Counted from the stretch's first letter, positions 6,827 through 15,030 are shown. The stretch: 17,816 nt of DNA from Bacteroidales bacterium (GCA_012518155.1 JAAYTC010000235.1:1-17816), one strand, 5' to 3'. Translations and numbers: made by a program. Notes: generated by a model from the letters alone, not told the origin.

Positions 6827-7831
6827 ATGAATTTACTTGATAGCATGATCACGCGAGCTAAAGCAAACAAGCAACGCGTGGTGCTGCCCGAGGGCAGCGA
6901 AGAGCGGACGTTACAAGCGGCCGATCGGTTGGTACGTGAAGAAGTAGCCGATATTATCCTTTTAGGAGACCCAGTTAAGATCAAGAAGCGGATCAATGAA
7001 TTAAAACTCTCTCATGCCGGAAAAGCACGGATTATCGATCCTAAATCACACGATAAAAAAGAAGCATACACTCACCTGCTCGTGCAGTTACGCGAGAAGA
7101 AAGGAATGACGTTTGATGAGGCGGCTCGTTTAGTAGAGAATCCACTTTACTTGGCCTGCCTGATGATCAAAAATGGAGACGCCGACGGTGAGGTGGCAGG
7201 AGCAGAAAACACCACGGGCAACGTGTTAAGGCCGGCACTGCAAATCATCCGAACCACGCCGGGAGTGAAAGTGGTGTCAGGCGCGTTTATCATGCTCACC
7301 CAAACCCCACGGTATGGGGAGAAAGGCACGTTACTTTTTGCTGATTGCGCGGTGATGCCGAACCCCACGGCGGAAGAGATGGCTTCGATTGCCATCGCGT
7401 CGGCACGGACGATGAAGAGCCTCGTGGGTGTAGAGCCCCGGGTGGCGATGTTGAGCTTCTCCACCAAGGGAAGCGCGGAGCACGAGATGATCGACAAAGT
7501 ACGAGAAGCAACTCGCGTGGCCAAGGAGCTGGAACCGGATCTTCTAATCGACGGTGAACTACAAGCCGACGCCGCGTTGGTCGCGTCCGTGGGCGAAAGC
7601 AAAGCCCCCGGAAGTTCCATCGCCGGTAAGGCAAACGTTCTGGTTTTCCCCACGTTGGAGGCAGGGAACATCGCGTACAAGCTGGTGCAGCGGCTGGGGA
7701 ATGCCGAAGCCATCGGGCCGGTACTGCAAGGCATAGCCTCGCCGGTGAACGACTTGTCACGAGGCTGTTCGGTAGAAGATATTTACAACATGGTAGCTAT
7801 CACGGCAAACCAAGCCATCGGATTAAAATAA
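6827..7831 (+). CDS. pta: Phosphate acetyltransferase
   Basis: A 334-aa cytosolic enzyme (EC 2.3.1.8) that exchanges CoA for phosphate on acetyl-CoA, giving acetyl phosphate. It is the short, single-domain form without the N-terminal regulatory domains of the E. coli type. The family is clear from VVLPEGSEERTLQAA near the start, NGDADGEVAGAENTTGNVLRP (116-136), LSFSTKGSA (209-217), DGELQADAAL (242-251) and GKANVLVFPTLEAGN (267-281). The related phosphate butyryltransferases differ in these motifs, and ackA nearby supports acetate. It is the first gene of a three-gene unit, with the dehydrogenase-like gene starting 15 bp after its stop. Confidence 0.95.
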   Translation: MNLLDSMITRAKANKQRVVLPEGSEERTLQAADRLVREEVADIILLGDPVKIKKRINELKLSHAGKARIIDPKSHDKKEAYTHLLVQLREKKGMTFDEAARLVENPLYLACLMIKNGDADGEVAGAENTTGNVLRPALQIIRTTPGVKVVSGAFIMLTQTPRYGEKGTLLFADCAVMPNPTAEEMASIAIASARTMKSLVGVEPRVAMLSFSTKGSAEHEMIDKVREATRVAKELEPDLLIDGELQADAALVASVGESKAPGSSIAGKANVLVFPTLEAGNIAYKLVQRLGNAEAIGPVLQGIASPVNDLSRGCSVEDIYNMVAITANQAIGLK

Positions 7832-7846
7832 AACAAGAAATAATAT

Positions 7847-8824
7847 ATGCAGGAAATGATCGTTGAACCTATTGAGAAGTATGGACTTACAATCTCCAAT
7901 AGCAAAAAGAAACCTCTTTTTTCGAAGATCGGTGTCGTAGGGGCCGGAAAAGAGGGGCGCACCATTATCAACATGGCAGCAACAGCCGGTATGGAAGTGG
8001 TGTTTCTGGATGAATCGCAAGAACGGAATAACTTCGTGATGCGAGAATTGAATAAAGTGATGCAGCAAAAAATCAGCAGCTGGGGCCTCACCTCTGCCGA
8101 AAAGAAAATCATCATGAACCGCATCACCCCCACCCTCGTGTACGAAGATTTTGCCGGTTGTGACATGGTAATCGAGTGTACTCGCTACTCTGAAAGTGGG
8201 CGACGAAGTACTCCCCTGAGAAAAAATATATTCAAGAAACTGGAAGAAGTGCTTGACACGGACGCCATTATCGCGACCAACGGGTCAACCGTGATAATTA
8301 GCGAGTTGGCAGCCGAGTTAGAGCATAAGGATCGATGCGTGAGCCTCTATTTCCCGGTTTCGCACCCCGATGCTCGCATCTTGGAAATCTCGAGTGGCAT
8401 GTACACCTCGGAGGAGGTTTACCACAAGATGGAGATTTTCGCGAAGCTAATCAAGTATAAGCCTCACCGCATCAACGAGAGTAATGGGAACGTGACGTTA
8501 CGCATGTTGGTAACCATGCTAAACGAAGCGTGCCAGATGCTCCTTGAACGAGTAAGCTCCATGGAAAGTATTGAAGAGACCTTCACCATTATTTATGGGC
8601 AGCGGTTCGGGATCTTCCGCCTGGCAGACATCGTGGGCATTGAACGATTAGTGACGCTGATGGAGGCAATGTTTAACGATTTTGGAGAGAAACACTACAA
8701 GCCGAACCCTCTTTTATGGAAACTATACCGGTCCAACCAGTTAGGAGTGCGCACAGGCAAGGGATTCTACGTCTACGACGAAAATGGTGAACCGGTTTCA
8801 ACCAACAAAACAATGTTTAATTAA
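7847..8824 (+). CDS. 3-hydroxyacyl-CoA dehydrogenase-like protein, catalytic positions altered
   Basis: A 325-aa protein with the fold of NAD-dependent 3-hydroxyacyl-CoA dehydrogenases. It has an N-terminal Rossmann domain with GAGKEG (32-37) and the IECTRY segment, and a C-terminal domain ending GVRTGKGFYVY (300-310). A gapless alignment from memory with human HADH across 162-228 shows key differences. The catalytic His of HFFNP is Tyr168 (LYFPV), and the Asn of VNR is Leu218 (TLRML). The catalytic Glu180 and the nearby Ser147 are kept. It may have lost the classical activity, or may act on another substrate or as a binding protein. It sits between pta and ackA (15 bp and 34 bp gaps) and is surely co-transcribed, which suggests a link to acyl-CoA overflow. 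No thiolase or crotonase gene is nearby. Confidence 0.85.
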   Translation: MQEMIVEPIEKYGLTISNSKKKPLFSKIGVVGAGKEGRTIINMAATAGMEVVFLDESQERNNFVMRELNKVMQQKISSWGLTSAEKKIIMNRITPTLVYEDFAGCDMVIECTRYSESGRRSTPLRKNIFKKLEEVLDTDAIIATNGSTVIISELAAELEHKDRCVSLYFPVSHPDARILEISSGMYTSEEVYHKMEIFAKLIKYKPHRINESNGNVTLRMLVTMLNEACQMLLERVSSMESIEETFTIIYGQRFGIFRLADIVGIERLVTLMEAMFNDFGEKHYKPNPLLWKLYRSNQLGVRTGKGFYVYDENGEPVSTNKTMFN

Positions 8825-8858
8825 GAGGAAATCTCGCTTCGAAAAAATAAAGTTAGAA

Positions 8859-10061
8859 ATGAAAATTCTGGTATTAAACTGCGGCAGTTCATCCATCAAA
8901 TACAAGCTCTTTGAAATGGAAAGCAAGGAGGTGGTGGCGCAAGGGGGCATTGAAAAAATTGGCATGAAGGGCTCCTTTCTTAAACTGACGCTGCCCGATG
9001 ATCAACAAGTAATGTTGGAAGGTGAGATTTTAGAGCACCGTGCCGGCATTGAATATATCTTGGGCGTGTTGCTCAGCGAAAAATACGGGTGCATCAAATC
9101 ACTCGACGAAATCGACGCGGTGGGACACCGTGTAGTGCATGGAGGTGAACGCTTTAACACGAGCGTACTGATCACGGAGGAGGTGATCGAAATTCTTAAC
9201 GCGTCCATCGAACTGGCTCCCCTCCATAACCCACCCAACCTGAAAGGGATTTATGCTATTCAGGAACTGATGCCCGACACCCCCCAAGTGAGCGTGTTCG
9301 ACACCGCTTTCCACCAAACGATGCCCGATTACGCGTACATGTATGGCATCCCCTACTCACTGTACGAGAAATATGGTATCCGCCGATATGGATTTCATGG
9401 CACCAGTCACCGCTACGTGTCCAAAAGGGCCTGTGAATTTTTAGGCGTGCCCTACGAGGAACAACGTATCATTACCGCCCACATTGGTAACGGAGGCTCT
9501 GTGACCGCCATAAAAAACGGAAAATCGATCGACACCAGCATGGGAATGACTCCCGTGGAGGGACTTATCATGGGTACGCGCTCGGGCGATGTGGATCCCG
9601 GGGTAATCTCCTACATCATGGAGAAGGAACATATGGGTACCAGCGGCATATCCACCCTCTTGAATAAGTTCTCGGGCGTGTTGGGTATCTCGGGGATATC
9701 GTCGGATATGCGTGAGATCGAAGCAGGTATCAAAAGCGGGAACACACGGGCCCAGTTAGCGATGAACACCTACAATTACCGGATAAAAAAATACGTGGGA
9801 TCCTACGCCGCCGTGCTGGGGGGAGTAGACATACTGGTATTTACCGGAGGGGTTGGCGAGAATCAAGCAGTCACCCGCAGCGATGTCTGTAAAAACATGG
9901 AATTCATGGGCATAGAACTGGATGAGGAATTAAACGCCTCGGTACGCGCGAAGGAAGTCATTATCAGCAAGCCAAGTTCTAAAGTAAAGGTGGTGATCAT
10001 CCCTACCGATGAAGAGTTGACCATCGCGAAAGACACGGTTGAAATCCTGAGGAAAAATTAA
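8859..10061 (+). CDS. ackA: Acetate kinase
   Basis: A 400-aa cytosolic kinase (EC 2.7.2.1) that moves phosphate from acetyl phosphate to ADP, giving acetate and ATP. From the ATG at 8859 the residue numbers match the well-studied archaeal enzyme: Arg91 in GHRVVHGGE, Asp148 in VFDTAFH, His180 in YGFHGTSH and Arg241 in GTRSGDVDPG. NCGSSSIKYKLFEM near the start and FTGGVGEN (328-335) are also typical. The frame stays open upstream to an ATG at 8784, but that would overlap the dehydrogenase gene and add 25 unrelated residues. The 8859 start gives the family's usual N-terminus, MKILVLNCGSSS. It is the last gene of the pta unit. Confidence 0.96.
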   Translation: MKILVLNCGSSSIKYKLFEMESKEVVAQGGIEKIGMKGSFLKLTLPDDQQVMLEGEILEHRAGIEYILGVLLSEKYGCIKSLDEIDAVGHRVVHGGERFNTSVLITEEVIEILNASIELAPLHNPPNLKGIYAIQELMPDTPQVSVFDTAFHQTMPDYAYMYGIPYSLYEKYGIRRYGFHGTSHRYVSKRACEFLGVPYEEQRIITAHIGNGGSVTAIKNGKSIDTSMGMTPVEGLIMGTRSGDVDPGVISYIMEKEHMGTSGISTLLNKFSGVLGISGISSDMREIEAGIKSGNTRAQLAMNTYNYRIKKYVGSYAAVLGGVDILVFTGGVGENQAVTRSDVCKNMEFMGIELDEELNASVRAKEVIISKPSSKVKVVIIPTDEELTIAKDTVEILRKN

Positions 10062-10451
10062 AAGACCGCACGTAAAATTTCTTTACAGATCAAGCCTACC
10101 ATCTAAAAGTGAAGATACTAAGGCCAACCGATTCACTTGAAACCGAATGACCCCAGTGTTCTTGATCGAGAGCTTTTCAGCCTCGGAATTAAAAATAGAC
10201 GAAAGCCCTTTGAAGTAAAATTCGCGGGGCTTTCGTCGTCTAAAAAGCAGAGTGTGTATACTTATATGAAAAAGCCGATCTCTATCGCGAACATACGGCG
10301 GATAGAAGCAAATAGTTAGGATTTTTCTGTCAAATATTTGTATATATCATGCATTAACAGTTGCTCTCATTTGTATCATGATTGCATGGTGCCGCATCAA
10401 CAATCTAACCAACAGCGCACAACGAACACAATTAACAAAGCGTTTTCTGTT
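10062..10451. other. 390-bp gap between ackA and the hybrid regulator
   Basis: This convergent spacer contains no gene I can support. It holds an 11-bp hairpin (10198-10237, listed separately) and a weaker one, AAGTGAA (10107-10113) with TTCACTT (10132-10138). The second has an 18-nt loop and a short T run (TTTT) only on its minus-strand side. A 60-codon plus frame at 10137-10319 runs straight through the strong hairpin and resembles no protein I know. The part from 10240 to 10451 is AT-rich and shows nothing else I can name. Confidence 0.6.
10187..10237 (-). terminator. Strong hairpin, likely minus-strand terminator
   Basis: GACGAAAGCCC (10198-10208) pairs perfectly with GGGCTTTCGTC (10227-10237) over 11 bp with an 18-nt loop. 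Read on the minus strand the stem is followed by TATTTTTAATT (10197-10187), the U-rich tail of an intrinsic terminator. It would end the hybrid regulator transcript about 215 nt after its stop. On the plus strand the stem is followed by TAAAAAG, so it is a poor terminator for ackA, though it could protect the 3' end. Confidence 0.65.
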
Positions 10452-13334
10452 TCACCGAGGCATTCGTCGGTATTGCGAAGGAGATACTTTTGTAAATCGC
10501 TTAAACGTGCGAGAGAAATAGGCGACATCATAAAATCCACACTCCTCCGCGATCTGCCCAATAGGCTTATTCTCAAAGGTCAGTTTTTTCTTGGCGCGTT
10601 CAATTTTAAGGCGCATGATAAAACCCGAAGGTGTATGGCCTGAAATGGCATTCAATTTCCGGTTTAGCTGCGAGCTACTAATGGAAAGTCGGTCGGCCAG
10701 GGATACCACCGAGAAGTGGGGACTGTGCATCTCGCTGTAAACGATGTCCGTCGCTTTTTGCAAAAACTCCATATTGACATCTTTCTTTGGCGTGGCACTC
10801 TCTTTCAACACATAATGCATGTATTTATCCTTAAGCAGTCGACGACTCTCAAGAAGGGCAACCATCTGAACCAATAGCTCACTAGGATCAAACGGCTTTT
10901 TGATGTAGGCATCTGCCCCGTGTTGTAATCCTTTCAGTCTATCATCCATCGTGCTTTTTGCCGTGAGCAGTATCACCGGGATATGGTTTAGCAATTCCGA
11001 TTCGCGTATCTCGCGACTGAATACCAGTCCATCCTTCTTAGGCATCATGATATCCGATACGATGATATCGGGTATCAATTCGTAAGCCAGATCCATTCCC
11101 TCCGCTCCATCCCTCGCGGTCACGACATTGAACTCTTTCGGGAAAAACGATTTCAAGTAAAGCAACACATCGTCGTTGTCCTCTATCAATAAAACGGTGG
11201 CATTATAGCGAGAGTATTCCCCGTTGCCCGCATTAGCTGGAATCGCCACATCGGAACGCGTGGCTCGCACCGATGAACTAACTTCTGGAACTGCAGCATC
11301 TTCAGGCAATTGTTTGTCGTGGATCGTGGGCTGAGCTTTTATATCCTTGCTCCGATGGCGAGGAAGTGATACAGTAAACAGGGAACCCATATTTTCTTGG
11401 CTTTCCACTTCAATTTTCCCGTTCATCATTTCCACCATCTGACGGGTATAACTCAACCCGATCCCGCTACCGTTCCTCTTCTCCGTTTTATCTCCTTGGT
11501 AGAAGAGATCGAAGATTCGCTCCAATTCATCTTTATCGATTCCCAAGCCATTGTCCATTACTTGAAGAATTGTTTTATTGTCTGTACTTGATAGGCGAAC
11601 TGAAATTTCACCACCGGGATGGCTAAACTTGATAGCATTGGAAATTAGGTTTTGCAATATATTTTCCATGTAATGAGGAATAAAATCCATCGTAATTGCA
11701 GGCTCGTCGCTTGAAAAAGTAAGATTTAATTGTTTATTTTTCGCGTAAAGTTCAAACGATTCTACTACCATACGCGCGTATACCACGATGTTTCCTTTTT
11801 GCCAACGTGGATTATCCATCCCGGCATTAATCTTTGACATGCTCAACAAATGATTTACAAGCGACAACAAATGCCGCCCCTGGCGATCGATCGCTCTTAA
11901 ATAGGAGTGAGTCTCCGCGGGAGTGATCTCTTTTTGTGCTTGTAACTGGTTACTTAACCCGAGGATAACCGTGAGCGGGGTACGAAACTCGTGGGTTACA
12001 TTTGTGAAGAAATCGGTACGCAACCGGTTCAATCTTCTTAAAACCTTGTTGCTGCTTGTACGCTGCATGTAGGCGTAAAAAAGCGCGATTAATGATAGAA
12101 TCAGAAGTCCCAACGATACAATAGAAGCATATATAATGGTTTGTTTCTGTCGTGCTTCCATCTCGTTGCGAAGATTAAGGTTGGATACATACTGTTGGTG
12201 TTTATCGCGTTCAAAACCGAGTCGTGTTTCGATCACCTTGTTCAGCTTCTTCATGTTTTGTATGGTATCTTCGTACTCTTTGCTAATTTTAAAATCGTCG
12301 AGCGCGGCAGCGTAATTGCCTCTTCGTATGTTGTATTCGTGTAACAAGTCGTATACTTGAGAAAGGTGCATGGGCGACTGGATCCCCTCCGCTTCATCTC
12401 TTGCCTGGTAGATAAATTGAAGCGATTGAGTATAGTCGCGTTTTAAAAGACGAATACGAGCAAGGGCTAAGGTTGCTTCTAGGCCGTGCCAGGTGTCTGA
12501 AATCTCGCTCATCACCTCGTACGCCAGCAAGTATTTCTGCTCTGCTTCATCATACTCCTGTTGCAACTCATGAATTTGACCGAAATAAATATGACACAGC
12601 CCAACACCTAATCGTGAGCCGGCGGAAATATTGCATGCCATAGATCGCTCGTAATAAACATAGGCGGAGTCATACTGCTCTCGGCGTTCGTAAATAGCTC
12701 CAATATTGGCATAGTTTATCGCCTGTCCAAGCTCACTCCCCAGGGAAATCTCCTCCGCTAATGCCTCACGGAACAAAGACTCAGCCTCCGTAAGATTTCC
12801 GAAGGAAAGGTATACGTTCCCCAGTCCGTTGATCGCTATAATCCGGTTCTTACGGCCCTCATCTTTATTTTTCCCCGAAAAAATATCTGCCATATATAAA
12901 GCTTGATAATGATATTCGGAAGCCTCTGGAAGAGCACCAATCCGGCGAAAATCAGTAGCGATACTGTTTAAAGCCCGTGTAATCCCAAGAGTATCATTAA
13001 TCACATACGCGGCCTCCAACCCGATCTGATGATACTCGATCGCTTTGGAGAAATCGGAAGCTACTCGCATTCTTCCCCCCAGTTCGTCACAAAGTACCGA
13101 TATAGCAACATTATCTTCTTCAACGATACTTTTTGTTAAGAGAGTCTGAAGAGAGTCCGTGGAAATATTACCGTGGTAGATTCGATCGATCCATTCTTGT
13201 TTTTCTTTACTTAATAGATGTTTATGGTTTTCATTCGAATGGCAAGATACAAGCAACAAAAAAAGAAGAAAACTCGCGCAAAATAATATCGTGCGACTAT
13301 AATTGATTAAACCTGTTCTACGCGTTGACTTCAT
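10452..13334 (-). CDS. Hybrid two-component regulator with TPR sensor region
   Basis: A 960-aa single-chain sensor and regulator. In order: a hydrophobic N-terminus with a lipobox-like LVSC (Cys31), TPR-like helical repeats at about 90-375 (outside the cytoplasm), a coiled stretch, and a membrane helix at about 400-422. A histidine kinase follows (His448 in NVTHEFRTPL, N-box around Asn566, DNGLGI and GSGIGLS). Next come a receiver domain at about 713-828 (Asp761 phosphorylated, Thr791, Lys813 before PF), and an AraC-type DNA-binding domain at about 874-958. Such proteins usually control polysaccharide-use genes, mostly with beta-propeller sensors. Here the sensor is TPR, and no SusC/D or glycoside hydrolase gene is near. 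The GTG at 13340 would add two residues; I prefer the ATG at 13334. The inducer is unknown. Confidence 0.93.
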   Translation of the reverse strand: MKSTRRTGLINYSRTILFCASFLLFLLLVSCHSNENHKHLLSKEKQEWIDRIYHGNISTDSLQTLLTKSIVEEDNVAISVLCDELGGRMRVASDFSKAIEYHQIGLEAAYVINDTLGITRALNSIATDFRRIGALPEASEYHYQALYMADIFSGKNKDEGRKNRIIAINGLGNVYLSFGNLTEAESLFREALAEEISLGSELGQAINYANIGAIYERREQYDSAYVYYERSMACNISAGSRLGVGLCHIYFGQIHELQQEYDEAEQKYLLAYEVMSEISDTWHGLEATLALARIRLLKRDYTQSLQFIYQARDEAEGIQSPMHLSQVYDLLHEYNIRRGNYAAALDDFKISKEYEDTIQNMKKLNKVIETRLGFERDKHQQYVSNLNLRNEMEARQKQTIIYASIVSLGLLILSLIALFYAYMQRTSSNKVLRRLNRLRTDFFTNVTHEFRTPLTVILGLSNQLQAQKEITPAETHSYLRAIDRQGRHLLSLVNHLLSMSKINAGMDNPRWQKGNIVVYARMVVESFELYAKNKQLNLTFSSDEPAITMDFIPHYMENILQNLISNAIKFSHPGGEISVRLSSTDNKTILQVMDNGLGIDKDELERIFDLFYQGDKTEKRNGSGIGLSYTRQMVEMMNGKIEVESQENMGSLFTVSLPRHRSKDIKAQPTIHDKQLPEDAAVPEVSSSVRATRSDVAIPANAGNGEYSRYNATVLLIEDNDDVLLYLKSFFPKEFNVVTARDGAEGMDLAYELIPDIIVSDIMMPKKDGLVFSREIRESELLNHIPVILLTAKSTMDDRLKGLQHGADAYIKKPFDPSELLVQMVALLESRRLLKDKYMHYVLKESATPKKDVNMEFLQKATDIVYSEMHSPHFSVVSLADRLSISSSQLNRKLNAISGHTPSGFIMRLKIERAKKKLTFENKPIGQIAEECGFYDVAYFSRTFKRFTKVSPSQYRRMPR

Positions 13335-13365
13335 CACCACTAAATCCTCTGCTATGATTTCCTCA

Positions 13366-13395
13366 CAAATTTAATAATTGGGGCACAACTGCAAA
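13366..13395 (-). promoter_or_regulatory. Promoter of the hybrid two-component regulator
   Basis: On the minus strand TTTG (13395-13392), an 18-bp spacer and TAAATTTG (13373-13366) give both elements of the Bacteroidota promoter. The -7 ends about 31 bp before the ATG, leaving a short leader. Confidence 0.65.
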
Positions 13396-13595
13396 ACTTT
13401 TTTAAAGAAAAAGGGATGACGAATAGTTAATCATTGGTAATTTACGGGAATCAAGGCCAGACAAAGCAAAAAATATCAAAATAAACACGAATTGTTTCAC
13501 ATTCGAGACAAAACTAAAATAGGCAAACGAGAGGGGTATCATGTGTATGAGTGATATCGTGTTTGAAACATCTGACGATGCGAGGTATTGAATCG

Positions 13596-13627
13596 AAAGA
13601 GGCCTGAGATTTCTCCCAAGCCTCTTT
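13596..13627 (-). terminator. Terminator-like hairpin after rplI
   Basis: AAAGAGGC (13596-13603) pairs with GCCTCTTT (13620-13627) over 8 bp. Inside the loop GAG (13606-13608) and CTC (13613-13615) can pair again. It begins about 20 bp after the rplI stop codon on the minus strand. The T run after the stem is short (TTT then CG), so it may work less efficiently than a classic intrinsic terminator. Confidence 0.6.
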
Positions 13628-13646
13628 AATTTATATTGTTTTAAAA

Positions 13647-14090
13647 CTACTCAGCTACCACTTCAAAAGGTATTTCTACTGAAATCTCTTTGTGTAGTTT
13701 AACCACCGCGGTATAATTTCCCACCTCTTTAACCTGATCCTTAATCACGATCAGTTTCCGATCTACTTCGAACCCTTTCTCCTCGAGTCCGTCCGCGATC
13801 TGAATATTGGTTACCGATCCGAAAATAGTTCCGGTAGAGCTGGTCTTAGCACCTATAGTTAGCGATACACCCTCCATTTTATCAGCAATGGCTTGTGCAT
13901 CCTCTCTTATTTGCTTGAGCTTATGGGCACGCTGTTTTTGGTTTTCAGCCAATACTTTTTTGGCTGATTCGTTCGCGATAACTGCTTTTCCTTGAGGAAT
14001 AAGAAAGTTACGTGCATACCCTTTCTTCACGTTCACGACATCGTCTTTGTACCCTAAATTAAGTACGTCTTCTTTTAAAATTACTTCCAT
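13647..14090 (-). CDS. rplI: Large-subunit ribosomal protein bL9
   Basis: A 147-aa protein of the 50S subunit. The N-terminal globular part, with VILKEDVLNLGYKDDVVNVK and GYARNFLIPQGKA (25-37), is the family signature. It binds 23S rRNA. A long, Lys/Glu/Ala-rich connecting helix follows at about 40-80, then the C-terminal domain. Length is normal. It is the last gene of rpsF-rpsR-rplI, 15 bp after rpsR, followed by a hairpin. Confidence 0.97.
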   Translation of the reverse strand: MEVILKEDVLNLGYKDDVVNVKKGYARNFLIPQGKAVIANESAKKVLAENQKQRAHKLKQIREDAQAIADKMEGVSLTIGAKTSSTGTIFGSVTNIQIADGLEEKGFEVDRKLIVIKDQVKEVGNYTAVVKLHKEISVEIPFEVVAE

Positions 14091-14105
14091 CTTTTCTTCC
14101 TCCTC

Positions 14106-14372
14106 TTATTTCATTAAATCGGTTACGTATGGAAGCAGTGCAATATGACGTGCTCTTTTCACTGCTTGGGCAATACGGCGTTGGAACTTCAGAGATGTAC
14201 CGGTAATCCTGCGGGGTAATATTTTACCCTGCTCGTTCAGGAATTTTTTCAAGAACTCGGGATCTTTATAATCGATGTACTTGATGCCGTTCTTTTTAAA
14301 GCGGCAATATTTCTTCTTTTTCACGTCTACCGAAAGGGGCGTCAAATACCTGATTTCTGTCTGCTTTGCCAT
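14106..14372 (-). CDS. rpsR: Small-subunit ribosomal protein bS18
   Basis: An 88-aa basic protein of the 30S platform, which pairs with bS6 on 16S rRNA. Family features are KYCRF (21-25), IDYKDPEFLKKFL (33-45), and GKILPRRITGTSLKFQRRIA with KRARHIALLPY, the conserved RNA-binding half. It has a single Cys, so it is a zinc-independent form. It starts 3 bp after the rpsF stop codon, which points to translational coupling with its binding partner. Confidence 0.97.
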   Translation of the reverse strand: MAKQTEIRYLTPLSVDVKKKKYCRFKKNGIKYIDYKDPEFLKKFLNEQGKILPRRITGTSLKFQRRIAQAVKRARHIALLPYVTDLMK

Positions 14373-14375
14373 CTT

Positions 14376-14807
14376 TTAATTCTCCTTTTCTTTTAATACT
14401 GTTTCCTTTTCAACGGCTTCGGCCTTTTCGCCTCTCTTAGGCTTAGAAGGCTCGTTCTTCTCGGTTCTATCCTGTTTTTTACCGCCTTTACTCCTCCTTT
14501 TTTCGGCGTACTCCAAGGCAAACTTGTCTTGTTTCACCGTGAGGAAACGAATTACTCGTTCGTCGCGACGGAAGTTTACTTCCAACGATTCGATGATCGA
14601 TGGTTCCGCGTTAAACTCCAGGAAAGTGTAGAACCCGGTCGACTTTTTGTTGATCGGGTATGCCAGCTTGCGCAGCCCCCAATCTTCTTCATTCACGATT
14701 TGGGCACCCCCTTTCGTAAGGAGTGTTTTGAATTTTTCGACCGCTTCCTTCATCTGAGCATCAGACAAAACGGGAGTTAAAATGAAAACGGTTTCATAAT
14801 TATTCAT
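14376..14807 (-). CDS. rpsF: Small-subunit ribosomal protein bS6
   Basis: A 143-aa protein of the 30S platform. The core, from MNNYETVFILTPVLSD through GLRKLAYPINKKSTGFYTFLEF (44-65) to RDERVIRFLTVK (81-92), is the ferredoxin-like fold that binds bS18. Residues from about 102 on are a low-complexity Lys/Glu-rich tail, longer than in many bacteria. The frame is open up to 14888, but the promoter (14859-14889) lies inside that extension. The ATG at 14807-14805 is therefore the start and gives the standard N-terminus. First gene of the operon. Confidence 0.96.
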   Translation of the reverse strand: MNNYETVFILTPVLSDAQMKEAVEKFKTLLTKGGAQIVNEEDWGLRKLAYPINKKSTGFYTFLEFNAEPSIIESLEVNFRRDERVIRFLTVKQDKFALEYAEKRRSKGGKKQDRTEKNEPSKPKRGEKAEAVEKETVLKEKEN

Positions 14808-14858
14808 ACTAACTATATTAATTATTAATGATTTGAACGAAAAAATATTTTCGAGCGG

Positions 14859-14889
14859 CAAAGATACGATAAAATATCTAATTCTCAAA
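14859..14889 (-). promoter_or_regulatory. Promoter of the rpsF-rpsR-rplI operon
   Basis: On the minus strand TTTG (14889-14886), a 19-bp spacer and TATCTTTG (14866-14859) match the Bacteroidota promoter at every consensus position. The -7 lies about 51 bp before the rpsF ATG. It also decides the rpsF start, since the longer frame would begin inside it. Confidence 0.82.
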
Positions 14890-14935
14890 CAGCTAAACTT
14901 AAATTCCTTTTTCGGTATGGATTGTTTTCGAGTTA

Positions 14936-14969
14936 TTTGGCCCTTTTCAACTTTTATGGCCCAATTTTG
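14936..14969 (+). promoter_or_regulatory. Candidate promoter of zwf-pgl
   Basis: TTTG (14936-14939), 22 bp, then CAATTTTG (14962-14969), which differs from TAnnTTTG at the first base. The leader to the zwf ATG would be about 55 nt. It is the best candidate in the 223-bp divergent region shared with rpsF. Confidence 0.4.
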
Positions 14970-15030
14970 TTACACTAACTAGGAATATACAACATCCGTG
15001 ATAAAATTCAAAACAACATAGTTTCACAAA

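Larger units (their letters stand above)
13335..13646. other. 312-bp gap between rplI and the hybrid regulator
   Basis: Both neighbours are on the minus strand. The gap holds the promoter of the hybrid regulator (13366-13395) next to that gene and the terminator-like hairpin of the ribosomal operon (13596-13627) next to rplI. The AT-rich middle, about 13400-13590, contains no open frame I would support. It has a few short inverted repeats (for example AAACACGA at 13483-13490 and TCGTGTTT at 13557-13564) that do not nest into one structure. Confidence 0.6.

Noticed and set aside
7147..7760. Long minus-strand frames inside pta
   Set aside because: Antisense shadows of a conserved enzyme with Ser/Arg-rich, non-protein-like composition.
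8784..8858. Upstream ATG extending ackA by 25 residues
   Set aside because: It overlaps the preceding gene and adds residues unlike any acetate kinase. The 8859 start gives the conserved N-terminus and canonical residue numbers.
10137..10319. 60-codon plus-strand frame downstream of ackA
   Set aside because: It runs through the strong hairpin at 10198-10237, has no promoter I can see, and resembles no known family.
10338..10643. 101-codon plus-strand frame overlapping the 3' end of the hybrid regulator
   Set aside because: It is antisense to the conserved AraC-type domain and has no protein-like features of its own.
13335..13340. GTG start two codons upstream of the hybrid regulator ATG
   Set aside because: The ATG at 13334 is the more common start type and the two added residues carry no information.
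13483..13570. Inverted repeats AAACACGA/TCGTGTTT and TGTTTCA/TGAAACA, considered as a structured RNA
   Set aside because: The arms do not nest, so they cannot form one hairpin, and the spacing of more than 60 nt makes chance likely.
14808..14888. Upstream start extending rpsF by 27 residues
   Set aside because: The operon promoter lies inside this stretch, so it is not translated.
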